47,311 bases of DNA from positions 1 through 47,311 of the forward strand of contig JAISPR010000127.1 in the NCBI GenBank assembly GCA_031274765.1, in the 5' to 3' direction. This DNA is from Nitrososphaerota archaeon (lineage in GTDB: Archaea; Thermoproteota; Bathyarchaeia; Bathyarchaeales; Bathycorpusculaceae). The notes beneath the pieces were generated by a model that did no database searches, had not been told where the DNA came from, and saw only the letters and a program-made list of their open reading frames with translations. Below, in pieces: positions 1 to 9,377 of the stretch; the stretch's first letter is position 1; every line of letters starts with the position of its first letter. A program made the translations under genes and the position numbers.

Positions 1-271
1 TGTAATTTTGGGTTGGTTCGGTTGGGGGTTCATAGTGATGTGGGGGCTTGGAATAAGTTGTTTGTGGGGTTTGTGGCGCTTATTTTTTGTTCTTGTGTGT
101 ATAATGTTTTGTGGGAGAGGGGGTTTTATGGGGAGTTTAGTTTTGTTGGTGTGTTTTTGGTTTGTTGTGGTTGAAGTTGGTTTGTATTGGGGACAGTATA
201 TTTTGGGTTCTTTGTCTTGTGTGCAGTGGGTTTTGTTTGAAGCGTTTGGTTTATCGGTTCCTGTAGGTTAA
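1..271. other. G/T-rich strand-asymmetric segment, no convincing gene
   Basis: The + strand is extremely rich in G and T and poor in C and A. A long open frame on the + strand is a by-product of this skew and has no recognisable motif. The same type of skew occurs beside the ~105-bp repeats and inside the decayed transposases of this window, so this is probably transposon-derived debris read from the opposite strand. No start signal or domain was seen. Confidence 0.4.
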
Positions 272-490
272 AATTTTTTCGGGAATTCAGGATATAAAGC
301 AACACAAAATGAATTTAGAAATAACAACAAAGAATCAGAGAAGAACATTAATTTACTAGGTTTAGATGCGCTTAGATATTTTTCAGTTACCTTTGATGGC
401 CAAAAACAGCAGTTCACCATATTGAAAAGAAGAAAAACATACAAGAACAAAATATGTCACAGAAAAACCAGGGAGTATCGTATAAAATGA
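272..490 (+). pseudogene. 3' remnant of a retropepsin-like aspartyl protease gene
   Basis: The frame opens just after a stop at the edge of the G/T-rich segment, lacks a start codon, and ends in TGA. It encodes a C-terminal tail containing LLGLDALRYFSVTFDG followed by a basic end. This matches the last conserved block of small archaeal/bacterial retropepsin-type aspartyl proteases (pattern ILGLDxLxxFxVxFDG). The catalytic DTGA part is absent, so it cannot be functional. The break coincides with the composition change near 271, suggesting truncation by transposon debris. The match is by motif memory only. Confidence 0.5.
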
Positions 491-773
491 GACCGACAAA
501 TTTTATTTTATCTCTTTTTTCTTCCATAGTTTTTTGGAAATAAAAGTAGTGCGACCCCTATCTAGTTCTCTCATCCCACCATCTGGCAGGCATCATTGTT
601 TCGAATAGGTTTACTCGCAAAGTTATAGTAGGCTAATATAACTATAAACCGTAACCCCACTGTTTTGGTAATCTAGTACAAAAATGGCAAGAATTCAAAT
701 TGCAAAAGAAAGCCAAACATATACTCACGGAATAATAACGGTATAAAGTAAAAGGCGCTCTAAAAACGAGCGT

Positions 774-1067
774 TTAGGAAACAGATAGCTTTCCAAATTT
801 GCCAACGTTGAGTTGCGTTTCGCCTTTGAAGCTGGTTACATAGCCATTTTCGATTTTAACATTGTCACCTACGTTTACCTGCTCAATCTGTTCATTCCAC
901 AACGTTAACTTTATGCTACCGGATTCATCTGCTATGATAGCATCAACTATTCGATAAGTTTCATCTTTATATCGGGATTTAACTTCTCGCGCGTCACCTT
1001 TATCAACGATTTTGCCTTCCACGTCAACCCGTTTCATTCCATCGACTAAATCTTTTATATCAACCAA
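774..1067 (-). CDS. OB-fold nucleic-acid-binding protein (archaeal SSB/RPA-like)
   Basis: 97-residue cytosolic protein starting at TTG. A single OB fold fills it: an N-terminal strand region (VDVEGKIVDKGDAREV), a central DAIIADESGSIKLTLWNEQ block, and a NVGDNVKIENGYV block, the usual order in archaeal single-stranded-DNA-binding OB proteins of the RPA/SSB type. It lacks the acidic C-terminal tail of crenarchaeal SSB, so a short accessory OB protein or an RNA-binding role is equally possible. A GGAG lies four bases before the TTG, and a TATA box lies about 50 bases upstream. It appears monocistronic. Confidence 0.8.
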   Translation of the reverse strand: MVDIKDLVDGMKRVDVEGKIVDKGDAREVKSRYKDETYRIVDAIIADESGSIKLTLWNEQIEQVNVGDNVKIENGYVTSFKGETQLNVGKFGKLSVS

Positions 1068-1115
1068 TTTACTCCACTTCTGAGCTGTTCACTCAACGCT
1101 TTTTCTTCTTTGTGT

Positions 1116-1123
1116 GATATAAA
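1116..1123 (-). promoter_or_regulatory. TATA box of the OB-fold gene
   Basis: On the minus strand this reads TTTATATC, about 50 bases upstream of the TTG start. Transcription would begin near 1095, giving a leader of about 25-30 bases that carries the GGAG. Confidence 0.4.
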
Positions 1124-1236
1124 TCTTGCCCAATAATTACAACACCAAAAGCCTAGTAATTAACACTAAATCATGAATTGCAAATCAACAGCCGACAAAT
1201 GTCAAAGATGGCAAGATAGAATAAAAGAGTAGGTGC

Positions 1237-2517
1237 TTAGACGACACCTATTAGAAGCCATAATAATAGAAGCGTGATGCATACACTTACAGCAGCAATG
1301 ACAGCACATTTTATGGTTGAGAATTCCGGTTTAAGTTCTTTTATAACAAAGGTTCCCAATGCTCCAAGCCACGCATAAGATACAGCAAACATGATTGTGA
1401 TGATTCCGCTAAATACTGACAACATCGCATCTATTGCGACTATGCTTACCTGTGATTGTGGGAGAAGCGACGAAACTGCCTCAGCAGGATAATATAACAT
1501 GGCAAGAGGATCAAAAATTGTGCCAAATGAGATGTCAAAAGGATAATAAATAACAGACAGGACAGCTGAAGCAGCTATACTGACCACCGCTCGTATAACC
1601 ATCACCACCATAGCAAAACCCATAGCAATGAAGAGAGGTTTCCAAAGAACCGTATTTTTTAGACCCCGACAAATCAAATAAATAAGACCGGTTAAAAACA
1701 ACCAAGTAAAGAGAAATTGCAAAGCATACACTTGCAAAAACCGCATAAGCAAACCCACACTGTCATATTGCATGGGGGTCATGTATAAACCACCGAAAAA
1801 CAACGCACCGATACGAATTGTTACATCTTGGCTGTTTGAATAGTCAAATTGAAGCGACAAAGAAGTTATATTGTTCCATTGGGGATTTCCTGTTTCGCTC
1901 CATCCTTTTACATCAGGACCCAGTGGGATAACCACCTCGCCCCATTGGTTAACGACTGAAGCATCAGCTAAAGCGCTTGTTAGATCATAGGTAAAATAGT
2001 TACTATCCGCAAGCGAATAAAGAGTTAAGGTAGTGTTTTGAGGCGCAGATTTAGGCTGAATCAACTTTAGACCCAGGGTGAGATTTTTAAATCCTTCTCC
2101 ACTACAATCCACATTAGAAGTGTTAAACAACGATACTGAGAAAGACTTTGTATCAGTAACATCCAACTGGAGACTGAAATTTCCAAAAAGTGAATAGTAA
2201 CCTAAGGGGTCATTTGGGGGTCGCTGCAGATTGGCTACAAAAACGGTGTTATTATAATAATCGGCTAAATTGTTAGTTATATTCACATCTGAAGTAGCCG
2301 TCCAACTAGTAGAGTTAGTAAATGTTTGAATTATACCGCCAACGGGATGGGTCTGTTCCAACTCGATTTTGCTGAATTGACCAAAAATATATCCTAGTTG
2401 TAGTCCTACAAAGAGGAGCAAAATAAGGATTACACCAAGATACTTTGGGTTCGCGACGATACGTTTGAATACTTTTTGGGGAGCATAAATGACTTCTAGG
2501 ATATCGGTGAGAATCAA
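1237..2517 (-). CDS. Yip1-like multi-pass membrane protein with large external domain
   Basis: 426 residues from a TTG at 2517. This start is chosen because a perfect AGGAGG (2528-2533) lies 10 bases upstream; the longer ATG frame begins upstream of that site. The N-terminus (DILEVIYAPQKVFKRIVANPKYLG) is the signature opening of archaeal Yip1-family proteins and is followed by a first membrane helix. Residues about 45-250 form a polar, probably extracytoplasmic, beta-rich segment with many Asn-X-Ser/Thr sites. The C-terminal half has about five membrane helices (LQFLFTWLFLTGLIYLI, FIAMGFAMVVMVIRAVVSIA and others). The role of archaeal Yip1 proteins is unknown; membrane trafficking or remodelling is only suggested by the eukaryotic name. 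Confidence 0.7.
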   Translation of the reverse strand: MILTDILEVIYAPQKVFKRIVANPKYLGVILILLLFVGLQLGYIFGQFSKIELEQTHPVGGIIQTFTNSTSWTATSDVNITNNLADYYNNTVFVANLQRPPNDPLGYYSLFGNFSLQLDVTDTKSFSVSLFNTSNVDCSGEGFKNLTLGLKLIQPKSAPQNTTLTLYSLADSNYFTYDLTSALADASVVNQWGEVVIPLGPDVKGWSETGNPQWNNITSLSLQFDYSNSQDVTIRIGALFFGGLYMTPMQYDSVGLLMRFLQVYALQFLFTWLFLTGLIYLICRGLKNTVLWKPLFIAMGFAMVVMVIRAVVSIAASAVLSVIYYPFDISFGTIFDPLAMLYYPAEAVSSLLPQSQVSIVAIDAMLSVFSGIITIMFAVSYAWLGALGTFVIKELKPEFSTIKCAVIAAVSVCITLLLLWLLIGVV

Positions 2518-2745
2518 TTTGTTGTTGCCTCCTATGTGGAAACTGCAGGGCATTTATTAAGTGTTATTCACATTACACTCAAAACCAGCAAAAGATTGAA
2601 TTTTGAGAACCGCCTTGCGATCCCTACGCCTATAATAGTTATTTAGGCCGATTTACAAACCCATAACAGATGATTTTGATACCAAAATTAGGTCAAAAGC
2701 CCATGTGCAAGTGCTCATCAAACTTGATTAAAATAGTAATTATGT

Positions 2746-3777
2746 TTAGGATGCACAATGTTTGTTGCTTTCTTCGAGTTCTTTTCGGGACAGGACACCA
2801 AGTTTTAGGGGAGCCTCAGACAAACCTGGAATATATTCCCATTTCCAGAGCCTATTGTTTGTGTCATGCTCGGCCATGGCATGATTTGAAGTGTTGATAA
2901 ACACCACAGGATGATTTTTGTTCATGAAGTAGTACTTAATGAAACGTTTAGGCGGAGGTGGGGGTGCCTTGTCACCGTGGATGTTATCTGCGTTGAGTTC
3001 ATGATTATTGCTATAGATACCCTCGAAGACAAAATGGTTGTCTTGGGGGTTTTTTGCTATATGTATTTTGAAGGATTCAATATCCATCACTCGGCCATAG
3101 ATGAGTCGGCGAATGCACTCGTAGAGAGAATTCAAGATACCGTGCTGACGGAGCTGTTCATTGTTGAAGAGAATTGAAACCTCCATTGTGTAAGAGTTAT
3201 CGGGGTTTGGAGGGCTTTTGGCACAGTGAACTTCACGTATAAAATTTTTTAAAGCATCAGCACTGGGCTGATATATGACAGGAACCACCTCAGAGGATAT
3301 ATCGACTTGTGCCTTGAGGATGTTGTCTTTGGGTATGGAGGGATGAGTGAATTCGTCAATTATTTCATTATATATGCGATATATTGTTGAGTTTGTGATA
3401 TCTTTATCTTTTTGGGCCCATTCCCAGATCCAATGTTTGTCGTCAAGTTGCAGAACCCAACGATTTTTTGAGGGCTCTCTTCTTTGAGGGATATTATTTC
3501 TAGCGATATAGGTCTCAGTTTGGGGTTTTGAGGGTATGGCTGAGATTTCAAAACCAAGCATGTATCGGAGCACTACATCTTTTTGCATAAAGTCATTGTA
3601 TTTGGTTTGACTGCTCCGAACCACAATTAAACATTTGTTCTTTAGGGTTCGTGCAATACTGATAGTACAGTTGTCTGAATCCCAGAGCTGTTCTTTTCCG
3701 GTCCAAAAAAACTTGCCAAAGAGACCGATTTTCCACCGTTGCTCTTTAACGGTAAACCAGACAATATCAGAAATCAC
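2746..3777 (-). CDS. protein of unknown function, soluble, 343 residues
   Basis: No family recognised. The start could be ATG at 3780 or the next codon, GTG at 3777; GTG is better spaced from a GGAGG just upstream. The protein has no signal or membrane segment and is rich in Trp, Asn and His. It has a predicted DNA/RNA-processing-like mixture of charged regions but no clear motif. A run of six prolines (APPPPPPKRF) lies about 70 residues before the end and separates two parts. The last part (KYYFMNKNHPVVFINTSNHAMAEHD, read in pieces) looks like a compact conserved domain. It stands alone between divergent or unrelated genes. Confidence 0.6.
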   Translation of the reverse strand: MISDIVWFTVKEQRWKIGLFGKFFWTGKEQLWDSDNCTISIARTLKNKCLIVVRSSQTKYNDFMQKDVVLRYMLGFEISAIPSKPQTETYIARNNIPQRREPSKNRWVLQLDDKHWIWEWAQKDKDITNSTIYRIYNEIIDEFTHPSIPKDNILKAQVDISSEVVPVIYQPSADALKNFIREVHCAKSPPNPDNSYTMEVSILFNNEQLRQHGILNSLYECIRRLIYGRVMDIESFKIHIAKNPQDNHFVFEGIYSNNHELNADNIHGDKAPPPPPKRFIKYYFMNKNHPVVFINTSNHAMAEHDTNNRLWKWEYIPGLSEAPLKLGVLSRKELEESNKHCAS

Positions 3778-3780
3778 CAT

Positions 3781-4100
3781 AACCCTCCAAGCGTACGTTG
3801 CGTAGCTTATTTGTTACGGCTTGATAAAAACCCTTGTAAGAATAATCATAAAAACACATGAAATATAGTCAAGTGGACTCGGTAGCGGAAAAAGCACTCA
3901 CTAGCCTCTAGCTTAAATTTCCCCGCCTTTGGCCTCAGCGTACCTCGATATCCTCATTGTCCAAAACTTATAGGAAAAAACAAGCTTATTTGGGTTTAGT
4001 TCTTAAGCTACGTTAGGCAATATTTTTTGCACTAAATTTCCCCACGGCGTAATGTTCATATCATATCTGTGCTAATTTTTGGGTTTAACGAGGACAAGGT
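3781..4100. other. intergenic region, no gene seen
   Basis: 320 bases between two divergent genes. No tRNA-like cloverleaf, long open frame or repeat shared with the rest of the window was recognised. It presumably carries both promoters; no strong TATA box can be singled out. Confidence 0.4.
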
Positions 4101-4790
4101 ATGAGCCGCGGTTGGATAATCTGCAAAAAAATCTTCAGCTTAGCACTAATATTTAATGCTCTTTTAACCATAGCTTGTGCAGTCAACATCTTATCAAGTG
4201 TCTACTGGATTTATCCTGGTTGGAAACCCTTTAGTCCATACCTTATAGATGGCACCATATTTTGGATCATCATCGCTGTAGCGGCTCTAAATATTTTTCC
4301 AAGTGCGCTTTTGGGCAGAAAACTTCACACTGGCAGATTTCTTTTCCATCACTACGTCTATGGCATATTTATCATGATAGCAACCGGCGTCTACATCACG
4401 GTTTTCATGTCTGAATCATTGAGTACAATTTTTTTGGCCAACAATACCACAATATCAGTGAATGCCGCAAGATTTTTTTTCTTAGGTGGCCTAACATTGC
4501 TACTTGATGATCTGCCAGATGTCTCCAAACATATAGAGACAGCACTTAACCGCATGAAAACGGGAGCTTTTCGTATTAGAAAGCTCATAGGGGCCATTCA
4601 AATTCTCACAGGAACCTTTGCGCTGTACTTATTTGTCGCAGTCTGTTTGGCCATGAGTCAGATATCAGAATGGGTGACGATAGCTAATTTTATTTTGGCA
4701 ACCACTGTGTTCATCACCGGAGTCACTGCATTTATTTTTGTGAAAAGAAAAACTTGGGATACTATAGATAAACAGGAAAAAATGCACTAA
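4101..4790 (+). CDS. multi-pass membrane protein of unknown function
   Basis: 229 residues, about six membrane helices: near residues 10-32, 50-68, 85-105, 120-138, 165-187 and 193-213. A short cytosolic loop around 135-165 carries DDLPDVSKHIETALNRMK. An FHHYVYG motif in the third helix region could bind a metal or haem, but no family is recognised. The upstream GAGGACAAGGT gives a weak ribosome site before ATG. It is convergent with the ABC transporter genes, with 22 bases between stop codons, so it is not part of that operon. Confidence 0.65.
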   Translation: MSRGWIICKKIFSLALIFNALLTIACAVNILSSVYWIYPGWKPFSPYLIDGTIFWIIIAVAALNIFPSALLGRKLHTGRFLFHHYVYGIFIMIATGVYITVFMSESLSTIFLANNTTISVNAARFFFLGGLTLLLDDLPDVSKHIETALNRMKTGAFRIRKLIGAIQILTGTFALYLFVAVCLAMSQISEWVTIANFILATTVFITGVTAFIFVKRKTWDTIDKQEKMH

Positions 4791-4812
4791 CCGTGTTGTC
4801 TACAAAGAGCGG

Positions 4813-5712
4813 CTAGGGCGGGATAACACCCATGCGGCTGCATTCTTCTTTTAGACTATCACGTATCTGTTTAAGACTGGAACGTTTCTGCACATATTCA
4901 TCACCATTAATTTTTTCAGTACGTATATCACTGTCTAGTTGGAGCATCTGTGCATTAATTTCCATAATACGAGCCTTGATTTGATCCACATATGAAACCG
5001 CTTTTTCTTGTCCAATAGCCTCAGAAGGCGTTAGAGCAGTTTTTATAATACCGTCTTCTATGCGTAAAATACGCGAAGAAACCCGAGCAACACTGGGATC
5101 ATGGGTAACCATTATGATAGTTTTGCCAAACTCTTGATTGATTTTGACAAGATACTCTGCGATAATTCGTGCATTTGCAGTGTCTAGCTCACCGGTGGGC
5201 TCATCAGCTAAGAGAACAGGGGCGTCATTAGCAAGGGCTGAGGCTATGGCAATACGTTGCTGTTCACCACCACTGAGTTCTTCGGGTTTGTGTCCTGCGC
5301 GATCTTTTAAACCAACAATATTTAAGAGCTCCTGCACACGTTGTTTGCGTTTATCACGTTTAACACCTGAAGCAACCATAGAAAATTCAATATTTTCCTG
5401 AGCCGTGAGGGTTGGAATTAAATTGAGATTTTGGAATATATGTCCAACCATTTTACGCCGATAATCAACAAGTTGGCGCACCGAAAGAGCAGTGACAGTC
5501 TTTTCACCAACCGTTACAGTGCCAGCGGTTGCTTTGTCAAGTCCACCAATGATATTTAAAAGGGTGGATTTACCGCTACCGCTGGGGCCAATGATGGAAA
5601 CAAGTTCGCCAGAGGATATGTCAAGGTTTAGGCCCCTTAGGGCTTGCACTTCAATTTTTCCAGTGTTGTGTATTTTTACGAGATCTCGTACTTTTATATT
5701 TAGTCCGTTCAT
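4813..5712 (-). CDS. ABC transporter ATPase of the LolD/MacB type
   Basis: 299 residues. Walker A GPSGSGKST at 42-50, Q-loop near FQNLNLIP (93-100), signature LSGGEQQR at 146-153, Walker B VLLADE at 166-171 and switch His204 are all intact. This class works with FtsX-type permeases in mechanotransmission rather than classic transport. A C-terminal extension (about 236-293) is predicted coiled coil and is longer than usual for the family. The ATG overlaps the stop of the permease gene (ATGA), so the two are translationally coupled. Confidence 0.93.
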   Translation of the reverse strand: MNGLNIKVRDLVKIHNTGKIEVQALRGLNLDISSGELVSIIGPSGSGKSTLLNIIGGLDKATAGTVTVGEKTVTALSVRQLVDYRRKMVGHIFQNLNLIPTLTAQENIEFSMVASGVKRDKRKQRVQELLNIVGLKDRAGHKPEELSGGEQQRIAIASALANDAPVLLADEPTGELDTANARIIAEYLVKINQEFGKTIIMVTHDPSVARVSSRILRIEDGIIKTALTPSEAIGQEKAVSYVDQIKARIMEINAQMLQLDSDIRTEKINGDEYVQKRSSLKQIRDSLKEECSRMGVIPP

Positions 5713-8540
5713 CTTGTTCTAATCATCCTTTCTAGTTTAGTAACATACTGGCTGGTCATGACCAAAACTGCTCCTATCGTAGATGCATATATGAGGCCTA
5801 CATAGGTACCTATAATGGTTAGAGCGTTGGGCGGGAAAACTAGGTGTTGCGTTACAAGACTGTAGTAGCTGAGGCTCGTGTTGGTTGCAGCTATATTGCC
5901 ATATGCAACAATGACCCCGATAACTACCCCTAGAATTACTGCAAAGGTTATGATGGCTATGCTTTCTGTGAGAAACATCCACACGAGTTGTCGATAGGAT
6001 AAGCCCCGGACACTCATCAAGGTTGCTTCACGACTCCGTTCTTTTAGGCTGACTATGGCTATTAGAGCGGTACCGACTGAGGCAGAGAGCACCGCAAATA
6101 TGAGGCCAAAATTTTGCATTTCTAAAACTTGGAGGGAGCTGTAGGTGTTAAGGTCTTCCATTTCGATGGAACGTTGCCACTGTGCATCAAACGATTCGAT
6201 GCCATACACATCTAATTTTAGACTTCGGATTTTATTTACAACTTCGGTGCTATTAACACCAGGGTTGAGACTGATGAGGATGTTGTTTGTGAACCAGTTT
6301 TCTAGTGTGTAGATGTCGCTGCCAGCAGTCATGTTGAATAGATTTCTTGGCACAAACGAATAAAGGTTGGCAGAGAAATAAGAGTTAAAAGATGCGTAGG
6401 GGGTTATACCGATGCCGTTTGTGTCTGGGGGTTCGGGACCAAAGAACCCAACGATTTTTAGCCGGCGGGCACAGGACGTGAAATCAATTGTTATTTCGTC
6501 ATAGAGTTGGAGATCGAGTTGTTTAGCAACGCCTCGATCAATGATTATGGTGTTGTTGTTTGCTTGCAAGTCGCGAAGCATTTGAGCGACACTTGGACCA
6601 CCAGTGAACCAACCGTCTTCATAGTAAGCTGAAAGTGCCCATGTGGAGGGGTCTATGGTTTTTACATTCATGTAGCTGTTTCTGCCGCCTATGGAATAGG
6701 CAGGAAGCATTTGTTCTATGCTTGCGTTGCGGATACCGGGCACATTTTGAGTGATGTTGTAGAGAATTTCTTGACTTCTTGAGGCGTTAGCGACAAGTAC
6801 GGTTATATCAGCGCCGACAGTGGTGCGGACATCACGTACGATATAGTCTTCTTGGCTAGCTATTTGGCCAGTGACTTGAACGCTAAGGCCAACGATTAGG
6901 GCAATCAAAAATGCCATGGCGGCTAAGCGTCCGGGGTTTCGTCTAACATTTTTTGCGGCTAATGCTCCTAGTTCACCCATGACTGAGGAAATCTTTGTTG
7001 CCACAGCTTGGAATTTAGCTGAGTCACGGATAAGTAGTTTTGTGAAGCCCCAAAAGAACAGTAAAGGACCAATAAATGTCATGGAACCGTCAAATAAAAT
7101 CAACACACTGGCAAACCCAGAGAGAAACATGTTGCCATAGAAAAAGCCCGATTGTGCAATGAGCTCTGAAATGTTTACGCCTAAGAGAAATATAACAATC
7201 TTGTAGCCGCCCAATATAAGGGCAATTATGGGAAATATTTTGCGTGAAGGCTTGCTTGAGGGGACATAATTGCGAAGGGCATCAACTGCGGCTATCCGTG
7301 AGGCTTTACGAGCTGACCAAAACACTGCAACAACTGCCAAGATGACAGCAAAAAGAAGAGTGGCAACTGCAACTATGGGGTTCAATATCTCAGAACTAAA
7401 AAGACGGCTCACATTAATAGCATCCGCATAATACTGGTTTAAAATTAAACCCCCAACGATACCCAATAAGCCACCAATAACCCCTATCACCAAGGCTTCG
7501 GTTAAAAACATCCATTGAATTTGCCCGCTTGAAAGCCCCTTAGTTGAGAGCAAACCAATTTCTCGTCTACGAATGTTAAAAGATACATCAGAAACTGTGT
7601 AACCCAAATACCAGGCAACAAAAATAATAGGAATCGAAACTAGGATGAAGTTGAAGTACATGTTTTGATATCTATACTCATAATTACCAAGGACATCGCC
7701 AAGCAGATTTTGGACATATCCCCAGGAGAGATAATTCCCAAGGACACGGTTTTGGATGTTATTGGACACTTGGTATATTTTACCAATTGAATTATCGATG
7801 TCATAGGGGTTTAGGAGATCTTGACGATCTACATCGATGAAATATGTCAGGCCAACTGTGCTGCTGTCCAATGTGGAACTCCACAGTTTCATGAGCGTGT
7901 TATCCCAGTCAATAATCAGTATATCGCTTCGATACGCACTAGCATAGGGAGAGATATTAAAATCACCAGCACTGTATGCATAGCCATCATCAGTTAATTC
8001 TGCAAATCCAGCCACAGTCAAGTTAACATCAAACTGGGAGTAATTGTAGTATTTTACCTCTCTGAAATCTAGCTGGGCAGTGATTATATCTCCAACAGCA
8101 ACCCGTTCTGCGAGCTGGGTTCCCGTGACGACATAGGTATAGTTTTCAGGTATGCCTCCTTGGGGTTTGTTTATCCATTCATTATAAATTCGTGAGGTGT
8201 TGGGGAAACTGATAATTGGGGTATAGGCAAAATATGTATAGTTATCAGCGGGGAACCCGAGATTCGAGAAAAACCGCGCTATCATATCAACAGATTTAAC
8301 ACCAGATATACCATATGTGTCTTTTATAACCATCGGGGCCTGTGTTTGGTTGAGATCAGCATAAAACAGTATATCAGTTCTAATTGAGTTGAGCTGTTTG
8401 TTAAAACTTTGTTCTGCAGCCACATCTGATTTTACCCACATACCGGCAAAAAATGTTGCGGCTAAAGTTATGCCGATTAAAAGTGCAGCAAAAAGTTTCC
8501 AATTACGAAATACATGTTTTAGAGGATACATAAACGGCAT
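5709..8540 (-). CDS. FtsX-type ABC transporter permease (two FtsX modules)
   Basis: 943 residues from ATG 8540; GTG 8549 and ATG 8531 are alternatives. An N-terminal membrane helix (FAALLIGITLAATFFAGMWV) is followed by a large external domain to about residue 290. Then come three helices typical of FtsX (RRREIGLLSTKGLSSGQIQW between them), a further hydrophobic middle section, a second external domain (about 590-790), and a final three-helix FtsX module with SREATLMSVRGLSYRQLVW. This is the MacB/LolC-like duplicated layout. Together with the adjoining ATPase it probably releases or rearranges lipids, lipoproteins or peptides at the cell surface; the substrate cannot be told. Confidence 0.9.
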   Translation of the reverse strand: MPFMYPLKHVFRNWKLFAALLIGITLAATFFAGMWVKSDVAAEQSFNKQLNSIRTDILFYADLNQTQAPMVIKDTYGISGVKSVDMIARFFSNLGFPADNYTYFAYTPIISFPNTSRIYNEWINKPQGGIPENYTYVVTGTQLAERVAVGDIITAQLDFREVKYYNYSQFDVNLTVAGFAELTDDGYAYSAGDFNISPYASAYRSDILIIDWDNTLMKLWSSTLDSSTVGLTYFIDVDRQDLLNPYDIDNSIGKIYQVSNNIQNRVLGNYLSWGYVQNLLGDVLGNYEYRYQNMYFNFILVSIPIIFVAWYLGYTVSDVSFNIRRREIGLLSTKGLSSGQIQWMFLTEALVIGVIGGLLGIVGGLILNQYYADAINVSRLFSSEILNPIVAVATLLFAVILAVVAVFWSARKASRIAAVDALRNYVPSSKPSRKIFPIIALILGGYKIVIFLLGVNISELIAQSGFFYGNMFLSGFASVLILFDGSMTFIGPLLFFWGFTKLLIRDSAKFQAVATKISSVMGELGALAAKNVRRNPGRLAAMAFLIALIVGLSVQVTGQIASQEDYIVRDVRTTVGADITVLVANASRSQEILYNITQNVPGIRNASIEQMLPAYSIGGRNSYMNVKTIDPSTWALSAYYEDGWFTGGPSVAQMLRDLQANNNTIIIDRGVAKQLDLQLYDEITIDFTSCARRLKIVGFFGPEPPDTNGIGITPYASFNSYFSANLYSFVPRNLFNMTAGSDIYTLENWFTNNILISLNPGVNSTEVVNKIRSLKLDVYGIESFDAQWQRSIEMEDLNTYSSLQVLEMQNFGLIFAVLSASVGTALIAIVSLKERSREATLMSVRGLSYRQLVWMFLTESIAIITFAVILGVVIGVIVAYGNIAATNTSLSYYSLVTQHLVFPPNALTIIGTYVGLIYASTIGAVLVMTSQYVTKLERMIRTR

Positions 8541-8571
8541 TGAACTCACTCACTAACCAGCCACGCAACTT

Positions 8572-8580
8572 GCTTATAAG
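8572..8580 (-). promoter_or_regulatory. TATA box of the permease-ATPase operon
   Basis: CTTATAAGC on the minus strand, centred about 36 bases before ATG 8540. A start of transcription near 8550 would make the mRNA almost leaderless. Confidence 0.5.
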
Positions 8581-9078
8581 CCTACATATAGAACACCAAC
8601 CAAACAGCCCAAACAAACATCAACCAGCACAACAATACAGCACCCAATAGAGAACATCAACAACTCAAACTACTCAAAAAGTCAAAACAATATACCAAAT
8701 GCTACCTGCAGTGTGTTCTCTTCATTTGTTGCTATATGTTGTGGGCTTGGCGAATTTTATAGGAGTTTTGCGCAGTCTGAACTTATCAATCACACCAAAC
8801 CACAACTATCAACTGAATGCTCATTGTTTTCGTACTATACACACATATTAGTTTTAACTTGACTTTGTAAATAGTGATTCAACTAAAATATCGGCTGCAA
8901 CTGACACTATTTTTTACAATCTACATTTTATTGCAAAACATAACTATCCACATTGAATAAAAATTACAATACAACCAACATATAAAAAACAAGAGTTATC
9001 ATATAAAAACAAACAAAATAAAATATAATAAACAACATGTAACGAAAAATGATAAATAACTTTCAACCGCACATATTA
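8581..9078. other. AT-rich intergenic region, no gene seen
   Basis: About 500 bases with strong A and C bias on the + strand and no credible coding frame. It contains one copy of a 50-bp dispersed repeat (8729-8778) and is followed directly by a ~159-bp inverted-repeat element. Nothing else was recognised. Confidence 0.4.
8729..8778. repeat. 50-bp dispersed repeat, copy 1
   Basis: Matches 15745-15794 in the same orientation at 43 of 50 positions without gaps. Both begin TTGCTATATGT and end AGTTTTGCGCAGTCT. Similarity stops at both edges. The function is unknown. Confidence 0.7.
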
Positions 9079-9237
9079 CTTACATTCGGCAGTTTGACCC
9101 AACACAGCCAAAAATTAAATCACACTCAAAAAATATTCAAAAAAATAAGAAAACCATTGTAAAAATAACCAAAAACACGCAACAACCAGTAATATAAACA
9201 ATTCAAAATATTTTTTTCCCAAACTGCCAAATATAAG
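9079..9237. repeat. MITE-like element with ~18-bp inverted ends, copy 1 of 3
   Basis: Left end CTTACATTCGGCAGTTTG and right end, on the opposite strand, CTTATATTTGGCAGTTTG are near-perfect inverted repeats. The AT-rich interior shares ACAGCCAAAA, an AAAATATT motif and ATTGTAAAAATAAC with the copies at 43497 and 43784. It has no coding capacity and lies immediately upstream of the nicotinate phosphoribosyltransferase gene, where it may contribute promoter sequence. Confidence 0.75.
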
Positions 9238-9377
9238 ACATTACAATTTTGACGAGAATTAAAGCATCAACAAACCACCACCAAAAATACATAAACCAAC
9301 AGTCAGAAAGCATTAAATCAACCCAACTCCTAACCTTTGGCATGAAAACTTTTCTGGACCATCTAAAGGAGAAAAAC

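Noticed and set aside
8-271. Open frame of 87 codons at the window start, full of Gly, Trp, Phe and Leu
   Set aside because: It follows from G/T-rich composition; there is no ribosome site, domain or normal amino-acid mix.
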